Part shown: piece after piece, positions 42,430 to 51,269 of the stretch
Layout of the letters: each line of letters starts with the position of its first letter
Position numbering within the stretch: position 1 is the first letter of the stretch
Notes under the pieces: model-generated
Told to the model about the DNA's origin: nothing
What the model saw: the letters and a program-made list of their open reading frames with translations, nothing else
The model's database searches: none
Assembly (NCBI GenBank): GCA_038326205.1
Contig: JBBQJV010000013.1
Coordinates: 4,641-68,640 of the forward strand
Source: UBA7672 sp038326205
Lineage (GTDB): Bacteria > Pseudomonadota > Alphaproteobacteria > Caulobacterales > Hyphomonadaceae
Direction of reading: 5' to 3'
DNA length: 64,000 bases
Made by a program: the position numbers and the translations under genes

Positions 42430-43629
42430 CTATTCCGCAGCATGACGGCTCCGGTTCCGGTCGGGTTGCGGTTGAGGCTTACCCAGCGTGTCCGCGATCA
42501 AGCGCGCGAGTTCGCCACGCTCGGCCACGAAGTTGGAGTTGGGCATGGCGAGAAGGCGCGCTCGGCGTTCGGCAATCGGCGTCTTGTCGGTGGCGAGTTG
42601 CGCGAACAGTTGGGGTAGTGTGGTTGCAAGATCCTCGGGCAGGATGAAGCCGATGTCGTGCAAATCCGCCCAGGCCGCCGTTTGCGTACCTGCCGGCGCG
42701 ATCGGCGGCACGCCGTAATAGCCGCCTTCGTAAAGCCGGTTGGGCAAGAGCCAGACCGAGTTATAGCCCGCTTCCATGAAATCACCGGCCCAGACGACGT
42801 CGAGGCCTGCGTAGATTGTGGCGAGGTCTTCTGGCGAGCGATAGCGGCCGTGGAAGCGAAGGTTGGCGACGTCTTTGATCTGGACGTGGAAGTCCGTGAT
42901 TTCTGTCAGCGAAGGAATGCCGTGCAGATCGATGCTGATCGCGGGGCCGAGCTTTCGTGCGGCGTCTAGGAGTAGGCCGAGGCTACGCTTGCAGCGAAGG
43001 ATACCGACCCAGCCGACCCGCAACGGGTTGGAAGCGGCCAGGCTGGAAGCGGCCAGGCTGGAAGCGGGGAGGCTGGCCGTCGGCCGGAGGCCGTAGTTGG
43101 CGCCGGCAGCAAGGCGGTTTTCGATGATGGCGGCTGTGTAACGCCCGCGATGGTATTTCTCGAAATGATTGGTCAGGAATCCCGGCGACGACACGACCAG
43201 CTGCCGCGTATGCTTGAGCAGCGCGCCTTCAAGTCGTCGGAAGGCAAAGCCGATCGCATCGCCGCGTGTCAGCAGGCGGTGCACATCGAGCGATTCATAG
43301 ATAACGGGCGTTCTCAGCTTCGCCTTACGGCGTGCGAGCAGGGCGGTCGCCAGCATGTCGAGATTGCGGGCGTAGATAACGTCGGCCGACGCAAGCTTGT
43401 CATACTGGGCGGCGGCAAGGCGGGCGCCCCGGAAAATCGAGGCAATCCTCTGTGCGTAGGCAGCATCAAATGTGCGTCCCAGATCGACATTGTCCCAATC
43501 CACCGAATAGTCATCCCGGCGGTGCATGGTGAAGCCGATGACATCCAGCCCATCATCACGGAATCCCTGCACGCGCCGTCTCACAGCGGCGTCGGCGGCG
43601 TCATGTCCGAAAAAGGCAATCCGCGTCAT
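42430..43629 (-). CDS. GT4-like glycosyltransferase with an in-frame repeat
   Basis: A 399-residue GT-B fold protein: start MTRIAFFGHDAADAAVRRRV, a helical N-terminal domain with a KLRTPVIYESLDVHRLL block, then RVGWVGILRCKRSLGLLLDA and the donor-binding EGGYYGVPPIAP region. Between the domains residues about 211-230 are encoded by three 15-bp tandem repeats (SLAAS-like). The ATG at 43629 is chosen by homologous start pattern; the frame is open much further upstream. A TTAACCAT lies 65 bases upstream. Confidence 0.8.
   Translation of the reverse strand: MTRIAFFGHDAADAAVRRRVQGFRDDGLDVIGFTMHRRDDYSVDWDNVDLGRTFDAAYAQRIASIFRGARLAAAQYDKLASADVIYARNLDMLATALLARRKAKLRTPVIYESLDVHRLLTRGDAIGFAFRRLEGALLKHTRQLVVSSPGFLTNHFEKYHRGRYTAAIIENRLAAGANYGLRPTASLPASSLAASSLAASNPLRVGWVGILRCKRSLGLLLDAARKLGPAISIDLHGIPSLTEITDFHVQIKDVANLRFHGRYRSPEDLATIYAGLDVVWAGDFMEAGYNSVWLLPNRLYEGGYYGVPPIAPAGTQTAAWADLHDIGFILPEDLATTLPQLFAQLATDKTPIAERRARLLAMPNSNFVAERGELARLIADTLGKPQPQPDRNRSRHAAE
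43029..43073 (-). repeat. Three in-frame 15-bp tandem repeats in the glycosyltransferase gene
   Basis: Three units of the pattern CTGGAAGCGGCCAGG (43029-43043, 43044-43058, 43059-43073) encode a repeated SLAAS-type peptide between the two Rossmann domains, so changes in number keep the frame. Confidence 0.8.
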
Positions 43630-43693
43630 TGGAAAACAGGTGCAAACAACGCGCCCAGCGCAGGCGTCCTTGGAGCATAAAGGTGAAACTGCA

Positions 43694-43701
43694 TTAACCA
43701 T
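43694..43701. promoter_or_regulatory. TTAACCAT, possible CtrA half-site
   Basis: TTAACCAT is the CtrA-type half motif of Caulobacter and lies 65 bases upstream of the minus-strand glycosyltransferase start and about 120 bases before the phosphatase gene. Single short motif, weak evidence. Confidence 0.3.
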
Positions 43702-43821
43702 ACACGGGAGAGATGAACGACATGGGCTCGGCGCCAAGGCAGGCGCAGTCGTCTGGCTTGCCTGTTGCTTAGCACTATATTCCAAATCGCCCTACCAGGG
43801 TGGCGTGCATTGGAGCGAAGG

Positions 43822-44784
43822 TTGAAGGTCCCGCAGCTGCGGATCAGAGAGTTTTTGACCAGCGTTCGTCGGCATGCCGACGACGCACGGGTGAAACTTG
43901 CCCCGCATATGGCGAAGGCTGGCCTACACGTGGCTCGGCTGCGTGAGCGGGTGGATGGCTTGCTCGATCGCTACATGCCAACCGGCGGAAAGCCGAAGGC
44001 GCCGCCCGTTGTGCCTCTGGCGGTGACCTCCGCAACGATTCCTGACGGGCAGCGCGTCTACGCGATCGGCGACGTACATGGCCGGGCGGACCTGCTGAAA
44101 GCCCTGCTGGCCAAGCTGCATAAAGACGCGCTCGGCGGCGACTATAAGGGGCGTCCCAAACTTGTGTTCCTGGGCGACTATATTGACCGCGGATTCCAGT
44201 CGCGGGAAGTAATCGACATCCTTCTGGGCGACCTTATGTCTCCTTTTGATACATTCTTCCTGAAGGGCAATCACGAAGCGGCCATGCTGCAGTTCCTGTC
44301 CGAACCGGGCATGGGCCCGCGCTGGGTTGAGCATGGCGGGGCCGAGACTCTGGTCTCCTATGGGGTCCGTCCGCCGCGCTCGCGTACAGCAGTTGATGAT
44401 TGGGCGATGGCTTCGCAGGAGCTGAAACGCCAGATGCCCCGTGAACACCTGCAATTTCTGATGAACCTGCAGATAAACGTCCGCATCGGTGATTACATGT
44501 TCGTGCACGCTGGTGTACGACCCGGCGTCGACCTGGACCAGCAGTCGGAGTACGACATGCTCTGGATCCGGGACGAGTTCCTTAACGATACCCGCCCGCT
44601 TGGCGTGGTGGTGGTGCACGGCCACACCCCCGCATCACAACCGCATCGCGATTCACGCCGGGTTGGCCTCGATACCGGCGCGTACATCAGTGGCGAGCTG
44701 ACTGCGGCCCGATTTGAGCATGAGACGGTCGAATTTTTATCTACGGGCGTCGGCGCCGCGAAAGCTGCGACCGTCACACGTTAA
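43822..44784 (+). CDS. PPP-family metallophosphoesterase
   Basis: A 320-residue phosphatase. All three metal motifs of the Ser/Thr PPP family are present: GDVHGRADLL (about 79-88), GDYIDRG (about 118-124) and GNHE (about 152-155), plus HAGVRPG and VVVHGHTP. The N-terminal 60 residues are basic and helical, perhaps membrane-associated. The start is uncertain: TTG at 43822 has GGAG 6 bases upstream; an ATG at 43909 is the alternative. It lies 10 bases before the Wza gene and takes the place where many such loci have a Wzb tyrosine phosphatase. Confidence 0.85.
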   Translation: MKVPQLRIREFLTSVRRHADDARVKLAPHMAKAGLHVARLRERVDGLLDRYMPTGGKPKAPPVVPLAVTSATIPDGQRVYAIGDVHGRADLLKALLAKLHKDALGGDYKGRPKLVFLGDYIDRGFQSREVIDILLGDLMSPFDTFFLKGNHEAAMLQFLSEPGMGPRWVEHGGAETLVSYGVRPPRSRTAVDDWAMASQELKRQMPREHLQFLMNLQINVRIGDYMFVHAGVRPGVDLDQQSEYDMLWIRDEFLNDTRPLGVVVVHGHTPASQPHRDSRRVGLDTGAYISGELTAARFEHETVEFLSTGVGAAKAATVTR

Positions 44785-44794
44785 CAGGAGAGAT

Positions 44795-45379
44795 ATGATG
44801 AACCCGATCCGGAAGGCGGTGCAGGCAATCATAGCGCTCGGCGCCCTGGCGCTTTCAGCGTGTGCGTCGGGGCAGTCCATGGGCAGCCCGAGCGATGCGG
44901 TCCCGGCGACGGTTGGCATGAACAGCTATCGCCTCGGTTCGGGCGACGAAATCAAGGTTACCGTCTACGGCGAGCCCGACCTCTCCAGTAATTTCACCGT
45001 CGATGGCGACGGCCGGATCACGATGTCGCTGATCGGCCAGGTCGAAGTCGGCAAGATGACGCTCGGCGAGGCAAGCGAAAAGCTGCAGTCGAAGCTGAAG
45101 GACGGCTGGCTGCGCGATCCGAAGGTCGCGATGGAGCTGGTAAAGGGCCGCCCGTATTACATCCTCGGCGAAGTGAACAAGCCCGGCGAGTATCCGTTCT
45201 CATCCGGCCTGACCGTGATGAACGCCATCGCGAGCGCCGGCGACTTCACCTATCGCGCCGACAAGGGCCGCATCCTCATCAAGAGTGTCGACAGCCCGAT
45301 CGAGCGTGAGGTCGACTTGACGCCGTCGACGCAGGTTCGCCCCGGCGACACGATCCGCGTCCGAGAACGTCTATTCTAG
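44795..45379 (+). CDS. Wza-type polysaccharide export lipoprotein
   Basis: A 194-residue lipoprotein: signal with LSACA (Cys about 19), then the polysaccharide export domain YRLGSGDEIKVTVYGEPDLS and one SLBB-type beta-grasp domain (YYILGEVNKPGEYPFSSGLT). It forms the outer-membrane/periplasmic part of the export channel with the Wzc protein. ATG at 44795 and 44798 are both possible; AGGAGA sits 3-7 bases upstream. It begins the wza-45398-46043-wzc gene run. Confidence 0.9.
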   Translation: MMNPIRKAVQAIIALGALALSACASGQSMGSPSDAVPATVGMNSYRLGSGDEIKVTVYGEPDLSSNFTVDGDGRITMSLIGQVEVGKMTLGEASEKLQSKLKDGWLRDPKVAMELVKGRPYYILGEVNKPGEYPFSSGLTVMNAIASAGDFTYRADKGRILIKSVDSPIEREVDLTPSTQVRPGDTIRVRERLF

Positions 45380-45397
45380 CACAGCAGGCACGTAGCG

Positions 45398-45916
45398 ATG
45401 ACGCAGGCAAAGCGCTCGGCGAGGAGATGGCGGACTATCGCCACCATCACCGTTGCTGGCCTGCTAACAGTGTGTGGCGTCGTTCTGAGTCCAATCGCCG
45501 TCGGGCAGGAACCCGCGCTGATCACGAAACTGAAAAACAACGTGAAGTGCTCGGAGAGAGACGCGGCCAAGCAGCTAAACCGCAACGCAGCTCGTAGTGG
45601 CGCCGACCTGCCTGACGTGTTGGCCGCACTCGACGAACTCTCGATCGACCGCAAAGCCTGTGCAGAAATCAAGGATGCAGCATCTGTCCTCGCTCGGGAC
45701 CTTGCGAAGGCCGAGCCTGCGCCCACCAAGGCTGCACCTCAGGCCGAGGTCGAAGCGGAGCCAGCAACGGACGCTCGACCAGATGTCATCGCGCTAGCGG
45801 CAGCCGAGCGGATGCGGGAGGTCCTGGCTGAAGCCGACCAGAGCGCCTCGGCCATGCGTTTCGAAGTGGGCCCACCGCCACGCAACCTGACCCGTAATCG
45901 GGCAGCACCGACATGA
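45398..45916 (+). CDS. Exported protein of unknown function in the export operon
   Basis: A 172-residue protein with a signal or signal-anchor helix (about 12-32), a small domain with two Cys (VKCSERDAAKQL and RKACAEIKDA) and a Pro/Ala/Glu-rich C-terminal region likely to be disordered. Gap to wza is 18 bases, to the next gene 126. No family recognised. Its constant place between export genes suggests a part of the export machinery, but that is inference. Confidence 0.6.
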   Translation: MTQAKRSARRWRTIATITVAGLLTVCGVVLSPIAVGQEPALITKLKNNVKCSERDAAKQLNRNAARSGADLPDVLAALDELSIDRKACAEIKDAASVLARDLAKAEPAPTKAAPQAEVEAEPATDARPDVIALAAAERMREVLAEADQSASAMRFEVGPPPRNLTRNRAAPT

Positions 45917-46042
45917 CGTTCATGGTGAATGCCCCGCTAAACGCCGCACTTTCAACCCTTGCGCGAGATGCGGCGTCTCTCGGCCCTGATCTTGCTACCT
46001 CACTCGCGAATGCGAAATGCCCCCCTTGAAAGGCCAACACTC

Positions 46043-47278
46043 ATGAAAATCGGTTTCAAAGCGTTCTTGCTCACCACGGCGCTGGTCGCCATCGCTGCTC
46101 CGGCGTTTGCGCAGGACAATGAAAACCCCTTCCTGCGCGGGCGCTACACCGCCGTCACCGACCGCAACCAGCCGGAATACGATCCGGAGCCTGTACGTGC
46201 CGGTTCGTTCGACGTGCTGGCCAGCGTCGGCCTCTCAGCCGCCTATAACGACAACATCCTTGCGACGCCCAACAACGAAGTGAGCGACACCATCCTGCGC
46301 GCGCAGCCCGCAGTGGATGCCCGCTCCAACTGGACCGTGCATGAAGTTGCGGCAGGTGTCTCGGTCGACCACAAAGAATACCTCGATAACGGCAGTGAAT
46401 CTGCTACCGACTACGACGCCTTCGCGAACGGTCGCCTCGATGTTTCGCGCAATTTTGCGCTCAGCGTTGGCGGCAATGTCGGACATCGGACGGAAGAGCG
46501 CTATGTAGCCGCTTCGTTCGGGGTCACCGATCGGGCGGCTTACGACTACACCGGCGCTTTCGTGCGCGGCCTCTATCGCATGGACCGTTACCAGGTCGAA
46601 GGCACTGTGGGCGTGACCGATGACAGCTTTGACCAGGCGATCCAGGCGCAGTTCCGCGACAACACGACGACTTATGTCAACGGTCGCGTATCCTACGCCA
46701 TCTCGCCGGACCTCGCGCTCTTCGTGCAGGGCCGCCGTAGCGAGCTCAACTATTCCGACAACACCCGCGACGGCACGCGCACCACCGTCGACGCTGGCTT
46801 GAACTTTGAGTTGGCCGCACCATTCCGTGGCGAGATCGCCGTTGGCTCGTTCCAGGAGGATCGCGACGACCCGACGCTCGGCAAGTTCGACGGCCTGAAT
46901 GTCGCCGCCAACGTCCAATGGTTCCCGACCCAACTGACCACCTTGACTTTCATGGCCAACCGCGGCGTGGCTGATACCGGCCTGCTCTCGGCGGCCAGCG
47001 CGATCTATACCGGCTACGGCGTGCGCGTCGACCATGAGTTGTTCCGCAATATCCTGGCGTTTGGCCGCATCCGCCAGGAAAAGAATGAGTATCAGGGCGT
47101 TGCCATCGACCGCGAAGACAAGGCGCTCATCGCTGGCGTCGGCGCGGCCTGGAAGCTCAACAAGAATGCACGTGTCGAGACTGAGTATTCGGTTCGTTCG
47201 CAGGACTCGAGCGGCATCAATGCCGGCCCGAGCCTTGATCAAAACATCGTCAGTATCGGCCTTCGCCTCTTCCCATGA
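46043..47278 (+). CDS. Outer-membrane beta-barrel protein
   Basis: A 411-residue protein with a signal peptide (AFAQ, about residue 25) and alternating aromatic/polar strands throughout, ending in a C-terminal Phe-Pro (IVSIGLRLFP) as in barrel proteins. It resembles the BBP2 group of outer-membrane barrels found with Wzc genes in alphaproteobacteria, where they are thought to help the polymer cross the outer membrane. ATG at 46043 is used because the signal peptide starts there. Confidence 0.82.
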   Translation: MKIGFKAFLLTTALVAIAAPAFAQDNENPFLRGRYTAVTDRNQPEYDPEPVRAGSFDVLASVGLSAAYNDNILATPNNEVSDTILRAQPAVDARSNWTVHEVAAGVSVDHKEYLDNGSESATDYDAFANGRLDVSRNFALSVGGNVGHRTEERYVAASFGVTDRAAYDYTGAFVRGLYRMDRYQVEGTVGVTDDSFDQAIQAQFRDNTTTYVNGRVSYAISPDLALFVQGRRSELNYSDNTRDGTRTTVDAGLNFELAAPFRGEIAVGSFQEDRDDPTLGKFDGLNVAANVQWFPTQLTTLTFMANRGVADTGLLSAASAIYTGYGVRVDHELFRNILAFGRIRQEKNEYQGVAIDREDKALIAGVGAAWKLNKNARVETEYSVRSQDSSGINAGPSLDQNIVSIGLRLFP

Positions 47279-47323
47279 TCTTATGCGGCGTGCGTTCAAC
47301 GCGCGTCGTCTGGAGCTAGTCAG

Positions 47324-49600
47324 TTGAATCAGGTCCATCCCATCGATGTGACGACGGGCTACCCGCGCGGAGCCGGCACAATGCCGACTGCGAGCGGGGA
47401 GGGGGAGAACGTCATCACGATCCAGCGCATCGTGCGCGCTGTGCGCCGTCGGCTGGGCGTCATGCTCGCCGTTTTCGCGCTGACGTTCGCGTTCGTGGCG
47501 ATCAATACGTTCCAGCTGCAGGCGTCGTATACGGCGACGTCGCGGGTGATCATCAACTCGCGCGATCAGAAAATTGTCGACATCGGCGCGGTTATCTCCG
47601 GCGTACCGGCGAATGCGGCGATCGTGGACACGGAAGCGGAAATTCTTCGCAGCCGGTCGCTGATCGAAAAAGTCGTGACCAAGCTCGACCTGGTCAATAA
47701 CGCAGAATTCAACACCGCCAAGGCCAAGCCCAGCGACTGGGCCAACTTCATGGCGGGCACGAAATCCTTCATCACGGGCTTGTTGCCGTTCGGCAAGGGC
47801 GACGCCGCGGCGCCCGTTGGCGATCCGGTCGAAGCAAAGCGCGCCGAACTCGATGGCGTCATCACCGCTGTGCGCGACGCAATCAGCGTAAACCGGTTGG
47901 GATCGACCTTCATTATCGAGATCAGCGTTAACAGCCATGATCCGAAGATGGCGGCGACGCTGTCGAACACGATGTCAGAGGTCTATCTCGACAATCAGCT
48001 CGACACAAAATTCAAGGCGACGCGTCGAGCGCAGGAATGGCTCGATGAGCGTGTCGGCGAACTGCGCACTGAGCTGCGCGATGCGGAAAGCAAAGTGGAA
48101 GCGCACAGGGCGGCGACAGGCCTGTTGCGGTCCGGCGGTGACACGCTGGCGGAACAGACCATTCGCGAAACCAACGCGCAGCTGACGGCCGCCCAGTCGG
48201 AATACGCCGCCAAGGCGGCCCGCCTGCGCAACCTCAACTCCCAGATGCGTGCCGGTGCTGGCATCGACTCGATTGCGGAAGCGCAAAGCTCTTTGACCAT
48301 TTCGAACCTGCGTGCCGCACAGAGTGCGCTTACCGCCCGCAAGTCGGACGTGGTGCGGCGCTACGACGTCAAACACCCGGAATACCAGAAGGTACTCGCC
48401 GAGGAACAGGACAACGAACGCCAGATCAACGCCGAGCTGCAGCGTATCGCATCCTCCCTCGATCAGGAGGTGATGATCTCGCGCGAGCGCGTAAACAGCC
48501 TGCAGGGCAGCCTCGGCCGGTCCAAGGGCGAGCTGGCGCAGAACAATCGTGCCGGTGTCGAACAAGCCGCGCTGGAGCGCGATGCGCTGGCAACGCGGAC
48601 GTTGTTCGAGGAGTTCAACAACCGCTTCAAGGAGACCAACGAGCTCGACGGCATCACGGATGCCGACGCGGTCGTGGACAGCTATGCGCCGGTTCCGGGT
48701 GCACCGAGCTTTCCCAACACCAACCTCAATCTTGCACTTGGCTTCATGCTTGGTCTGGCGCTGGCCGGACTTGTGGGCCTCGTTCTCGAGCTGATGGACA
48801 ACTACATGTCCACGCCCGAGGAAGTGGAGCAGGTCGCGGGCGTGCCGTATATCGGGCAAATCCCGCTGCTGCCGACCGCGGGATCGTCCAACAAGTCCAA
48901 GGTTTCGCCGGCCGACTATCTCGTCGAGAAACCACACTCGGGCTTTGCGGAATCGTTCCGGCACCTGCGCGCGTCGATCATGTTTGCCGACATTGATAAG
49001 GCCGCCAAAACTGTTGCGGTCGTGTCGTCGCTGCCGTCTGAGGGCAAGACGAGCATGACGTACTGCCTCGGCCGCATGGCTGCGATGTCGGGTACCAAGA
49101 CGATCGTGATCGACGGCGATATTCGGCTGCGTCAGCTGACGGAAGTGTCTGCCGCGCCAGCGGAAGCGGGCCTGCTGGAGTATCTATTCGGCGAAGCGCG
49201 TCTCGAGGACGTGGTTCAGGTCGACGCGCGCACCGGGCTTCACGTCCTGCCGCTTTCGGATCGCAAACACACCCCGCGCGACGTGTTCGGCAGCCGCGCT
49301 TTCGATGCGCTGCTCAAGCTGCTGCAATCGACGTATGATCTAGTGATCATCGACACGGGCCCCATACTGCTGATGGCGGAAACGCGCGTCGTGACGTCCA
49401 AGGTGGATCAGGTTGTCGTCTGTACCCGCTGGCGCAAGACGCATCGCAACACGCTGCGCGACACCATGAAAATCCTCCGCGACTTCCACGCTAACGTGGC
49501 CGGCGTCGTGCTGACCTTCGTTGACCTGCGCAAGCGCGCCCACCACGCTTACGCCGCTGCAAGTTACAGCGCCTACGCCAAATATTATCAGGAAACGTAG
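47324..49600 (+). CDS. Wzc/GumC-type polysaccharide co-polymerase with tyrosine-kinase domain
   Basis: A 758-residue inner-membrane protein. Two membrane helices (about 44-62 and 470-490) enclose a periplasmic Wzz-type coiled-coil domain. The cytosolic C-terminal part is a BY-kinase: Walker A VVSSLPSEGKTS (about 567-576), Walker B-like region with VIDGD, and a C-terminal tyrosine cluster (HHAYAAASYSAYAKYY). It controls chain length and export through cyclic autophosphorylation. The start is a TTG at 47324 with GGAG 8 bases upstream. A strong terminator follows. Confidence 0.93.
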   Translation: MNQVHPIDVTTGYPRGAGTMPTASGEGENVITIQRIVRAVRRRLGVMLAVFALTFAFVAINTFQLQASYTATSRVIINSRDQKIVDIGAVISGVPANAAIVDTEAEILRSRSLIEKVVTKLDLVNNAEFNTAKAKPSDWANFMAGTKSFITGLLPFGKGDAAAPVGDPVEAKRAELDGVITAVRDAISVNRLGSTFIIEISVNSHDPKMAATLSNTMSEVYLDNQLDTKFKATRRAQEWLDERVGELRTELRDAESKVEAHRAATGLLRSGGDTLAEQTIRETNAQLTAAQSEYAAKAARLRNLNSQMRAGAGIDSIAEAQSSLTISNLRAAQSALTARKSDVVRRYDVKHPEYQKVLAEEQDNERQINAELQRIASSLDQEVMISRERVNSLQGSLGRSKGELAQNNRAGVEQAALERDALATRTLFEEFNNRFKETNELDGITDADAVVDSYAPVPGAPSFPNTNLNLALGFMLGLALAGLVGLVLELMDNYMSTPEEVEQVAGVPYIGQIPLLPTAGSSNKSKVSPADYLVEKPHSGFAESFRHLRASIMFADIDKAAKTVAVVSSLPSEGKTSMTYCLGRMAAMSGTKTIVIDGDIRLRQLTEVSAAPAEAGLLEYLFGEARLEDVVQVDARTGLHVLPLSDRKHTPRDVFGSRAFDALLKLLQSTYDLVIIDTGPILLMAETRVVTSKVDQVVVCTRWRKTHRNTLRDTMKILRDFHANVAGVVLTFVDLRKRAHHAYAAASYSAYAKYYQET

Positions 49601-49627
49601 CCGCTCACACAATGGCCGGGGGGCCAG

Positions 49628-49662
49628 CGCCTCGCACCTTCGGGTGCGGGGCGTTTCTTTTT
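49628..49662 (+). terminator. Rho-independent terminator after the wzc-like gene
   Basis: Stem CGCCTCGCACC (49628-49638) with TTCG loop and GGTGCGGGGCG (49643-49653), one T-G pair, then TTTCTTTTT. A textbook terminator 28 bases after the stop. Confidence 0.93.
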
Positions 49663-49751
49663 GCTGTCAGTCGCAAGCCCGCATTCGGAACGGCGATGCC
49701 GTCCGGGACGCCTTGGCTCCCTCCCTACGCCTTTGGCTTAGCAAGGCAGGT

Positions 49752-49851
49752 GGGTCTCCGAATAGATGGATCGACCGGGGACGCGGTATGCCCCGCCTGA
49801 TGCGGCGATGCTGTTGCCAACGCTACCGGTAGAAGAAGAGGTTCGCAGATC
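49752..49851 (-). repeat. 100-bp dispersed repeat, copy B
   Basis: The reverse complement of this stretch matches 5420-5519 without gaps, about 84% identity by hand. It lies in the 490-base non-coding gap between the wzc terminator and metC. The rest of the gap shows no gene. Confidence 0.7.
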
Positions 49852-50090
49852 TCGGCTCTCCGGTCTGAGCAAGGGGGAGGTCAGGGGGACGTGCGGCGGC
49901 GAGCGAACGCGAGCAGGTCCGCACTGACTTGAACCGGAACTCTGGGCTCGGAGCCGGGAGTGATTCCAAACTTTATGGTGCGATGGACGTTTGCACTGCG
50001 TGCGAAGTCTGGATCCCGGCCGCCGTCGGGAACGCGTTCCAAACGGCACGCAAAGCTATCGGCGCGAGGCCAAGCTCGGATGGGAAAACA

Positions 50091-51266
50091 TCAGATCTGG
50101 TCGAAGGCTTGCGCGAGATCGGCGATGAGGTCGGTTGGGTCTTCGAGGCCGACGGAGATGCGGATCAGGGGGGCGGTTGAATCGGACGTGCTGGCGGTGC
50201 GTTTGAGTTGCGGGTTGCAGTGGATGATGAGGCTTTCAAAGCCTCCATAAGAGAAGCCGAGGCCGAAGAGGGTGAGGGCGTCGAGGAAGGTGTGGACCTT
50301 TGCAGTCGGCATTACGAGGAGTTCGATGCCGAACAGGCCCGACGAGCCGGTGAAGTCGCGTTTCCAGAGCGTATGGCCGGGGTCGGATTCTAAGGCAGGG
50401 TGGAGGACGCGGGCGACTTTCGGGTGCTGATCAAGCCACCGCGCAAGTTCGAGAGCCGAAGCCTCGTGTTGCGCCATGCGGAGGGCGAGCGAGCGCGCGC
50501 CGCGCAAGACGGCGTAAGCGTCGTCGGGTGCAACGTTGACCCCGAGATCGGCGATCGTGTCCTTCATGCGGGTGGAGAGCTTGTCGTCATTGACGTGGAT
50601 GGCGCCGTTGAGCGCATCGGCGCCGCCGCTAACGTATTTGGTGTTGGCCTGTACCGAAACGTCGAAGCCGAGATCGAGCGGTTTGTGGAAGACGCCGGCG
50701 CTCCACGTATTGTCCATGACGCTGATTGCGCCGGCCGCGCGGGCGGCGGCGGCAAGGGCGTGGGCGTCGGAGACCTCAAACGTCATCGAGCCGGGGCTTT
50801 CGGCGAAGATGAGTTTGGTGCTGGGGCGGATGAGGTCAGCGATGCCGGCGCCGATCGTGGGATCGAAATAGGTGGTCTCGCAGCCCCAGCGGGAGAGCAT
50901 GCGGTCGGCAAAGCGGCGCGTCGGGCCGTAGACCGTGTCGGTGATGAGCACGTGCGCGCGAGCTTCGGCGAAGGCGAGGAACGGTATGGTGCAGGCCATC
51001 AGACCGGACGGAGTGAGCAGGCAGTCTGCGGCGCCTTCGATTTCGCAGAGTGCTTGTCTCAGGGCTTCGTGTGTGGCGGTGCCGTGGCGTCCGTAAGTCC
51101 AGCCGCCGGGCTCGAACAGTTTAGCGGCGCTCTCGACGATGACAGTGGAGGCGCGCTGGACGACGGGGTTAACGCCACCTTGCGTCAGCTTACGGTCGCG
51201 GCCTGCGTGCGCGAGGCGCGTGCTCATCGCCCCGCCTCGTCCCTTCTTCGGAGGGCCGTTCGCCAT
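50091..51266 (-). CDS. metC: Cystathionine beta-lyase (Cys/Met PLP enzyme)
   Basis: A 391-residue PLP enzyme of the Cys/Met metabolism family. The PLP lysine is in QANTKYVSGGADALNG, preceded by VMDNTWSAGVFHKPLDLG; the phosphate-binding SGLMACT block is near residue 95. Most family members have SxTK with HSD after it; the variation points to the MetC branch, which cleaves cystathionine to homocysteine. It follows sseA by three bases, so the two form a sulfur operon. Confidence 0.88.
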   Translation of the reverse strand: MANGPPKKGRGGAMSTRLAHAGRDRKLTQGGVNPVVQRASTVIVESAAKLFEPGGWTYGRHGTATHEALRQALCEIEGAADCLLTPSGLMACTIPFLAFAEARAHVLITDTVYGPTRRFADRMLSRWGCETTYFDPTIGAGIADLIRPSTKLIFAESPGSMTFEVSDAHALAAAARAAGAISVMDNTWSAGVFHKPLDLGFDVSVQANTKYVSGGADALNGAIHVNDDKLSTRMKDTIADLGVNVAPDDAYAVLRGARSLALRMAQHEASALELARWLDQHPKVARVLHPALESDPGHTLWKRDFTGSSGLFGIELLVMPTAKVHTFLDALTLFGLGFSYGGFESLIIHCNPQLKRTASTSDSTAPLIRISVGLEDPTDLIADLAQAFDQI

Positions 51267-51269
51267 CGT

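Noticed and set aside
46235..47938. A 567-codon minus-strand open frame
   Set aside because: It lies opposite the barrel and wzc genes; the product is low-complexity and without motifs.
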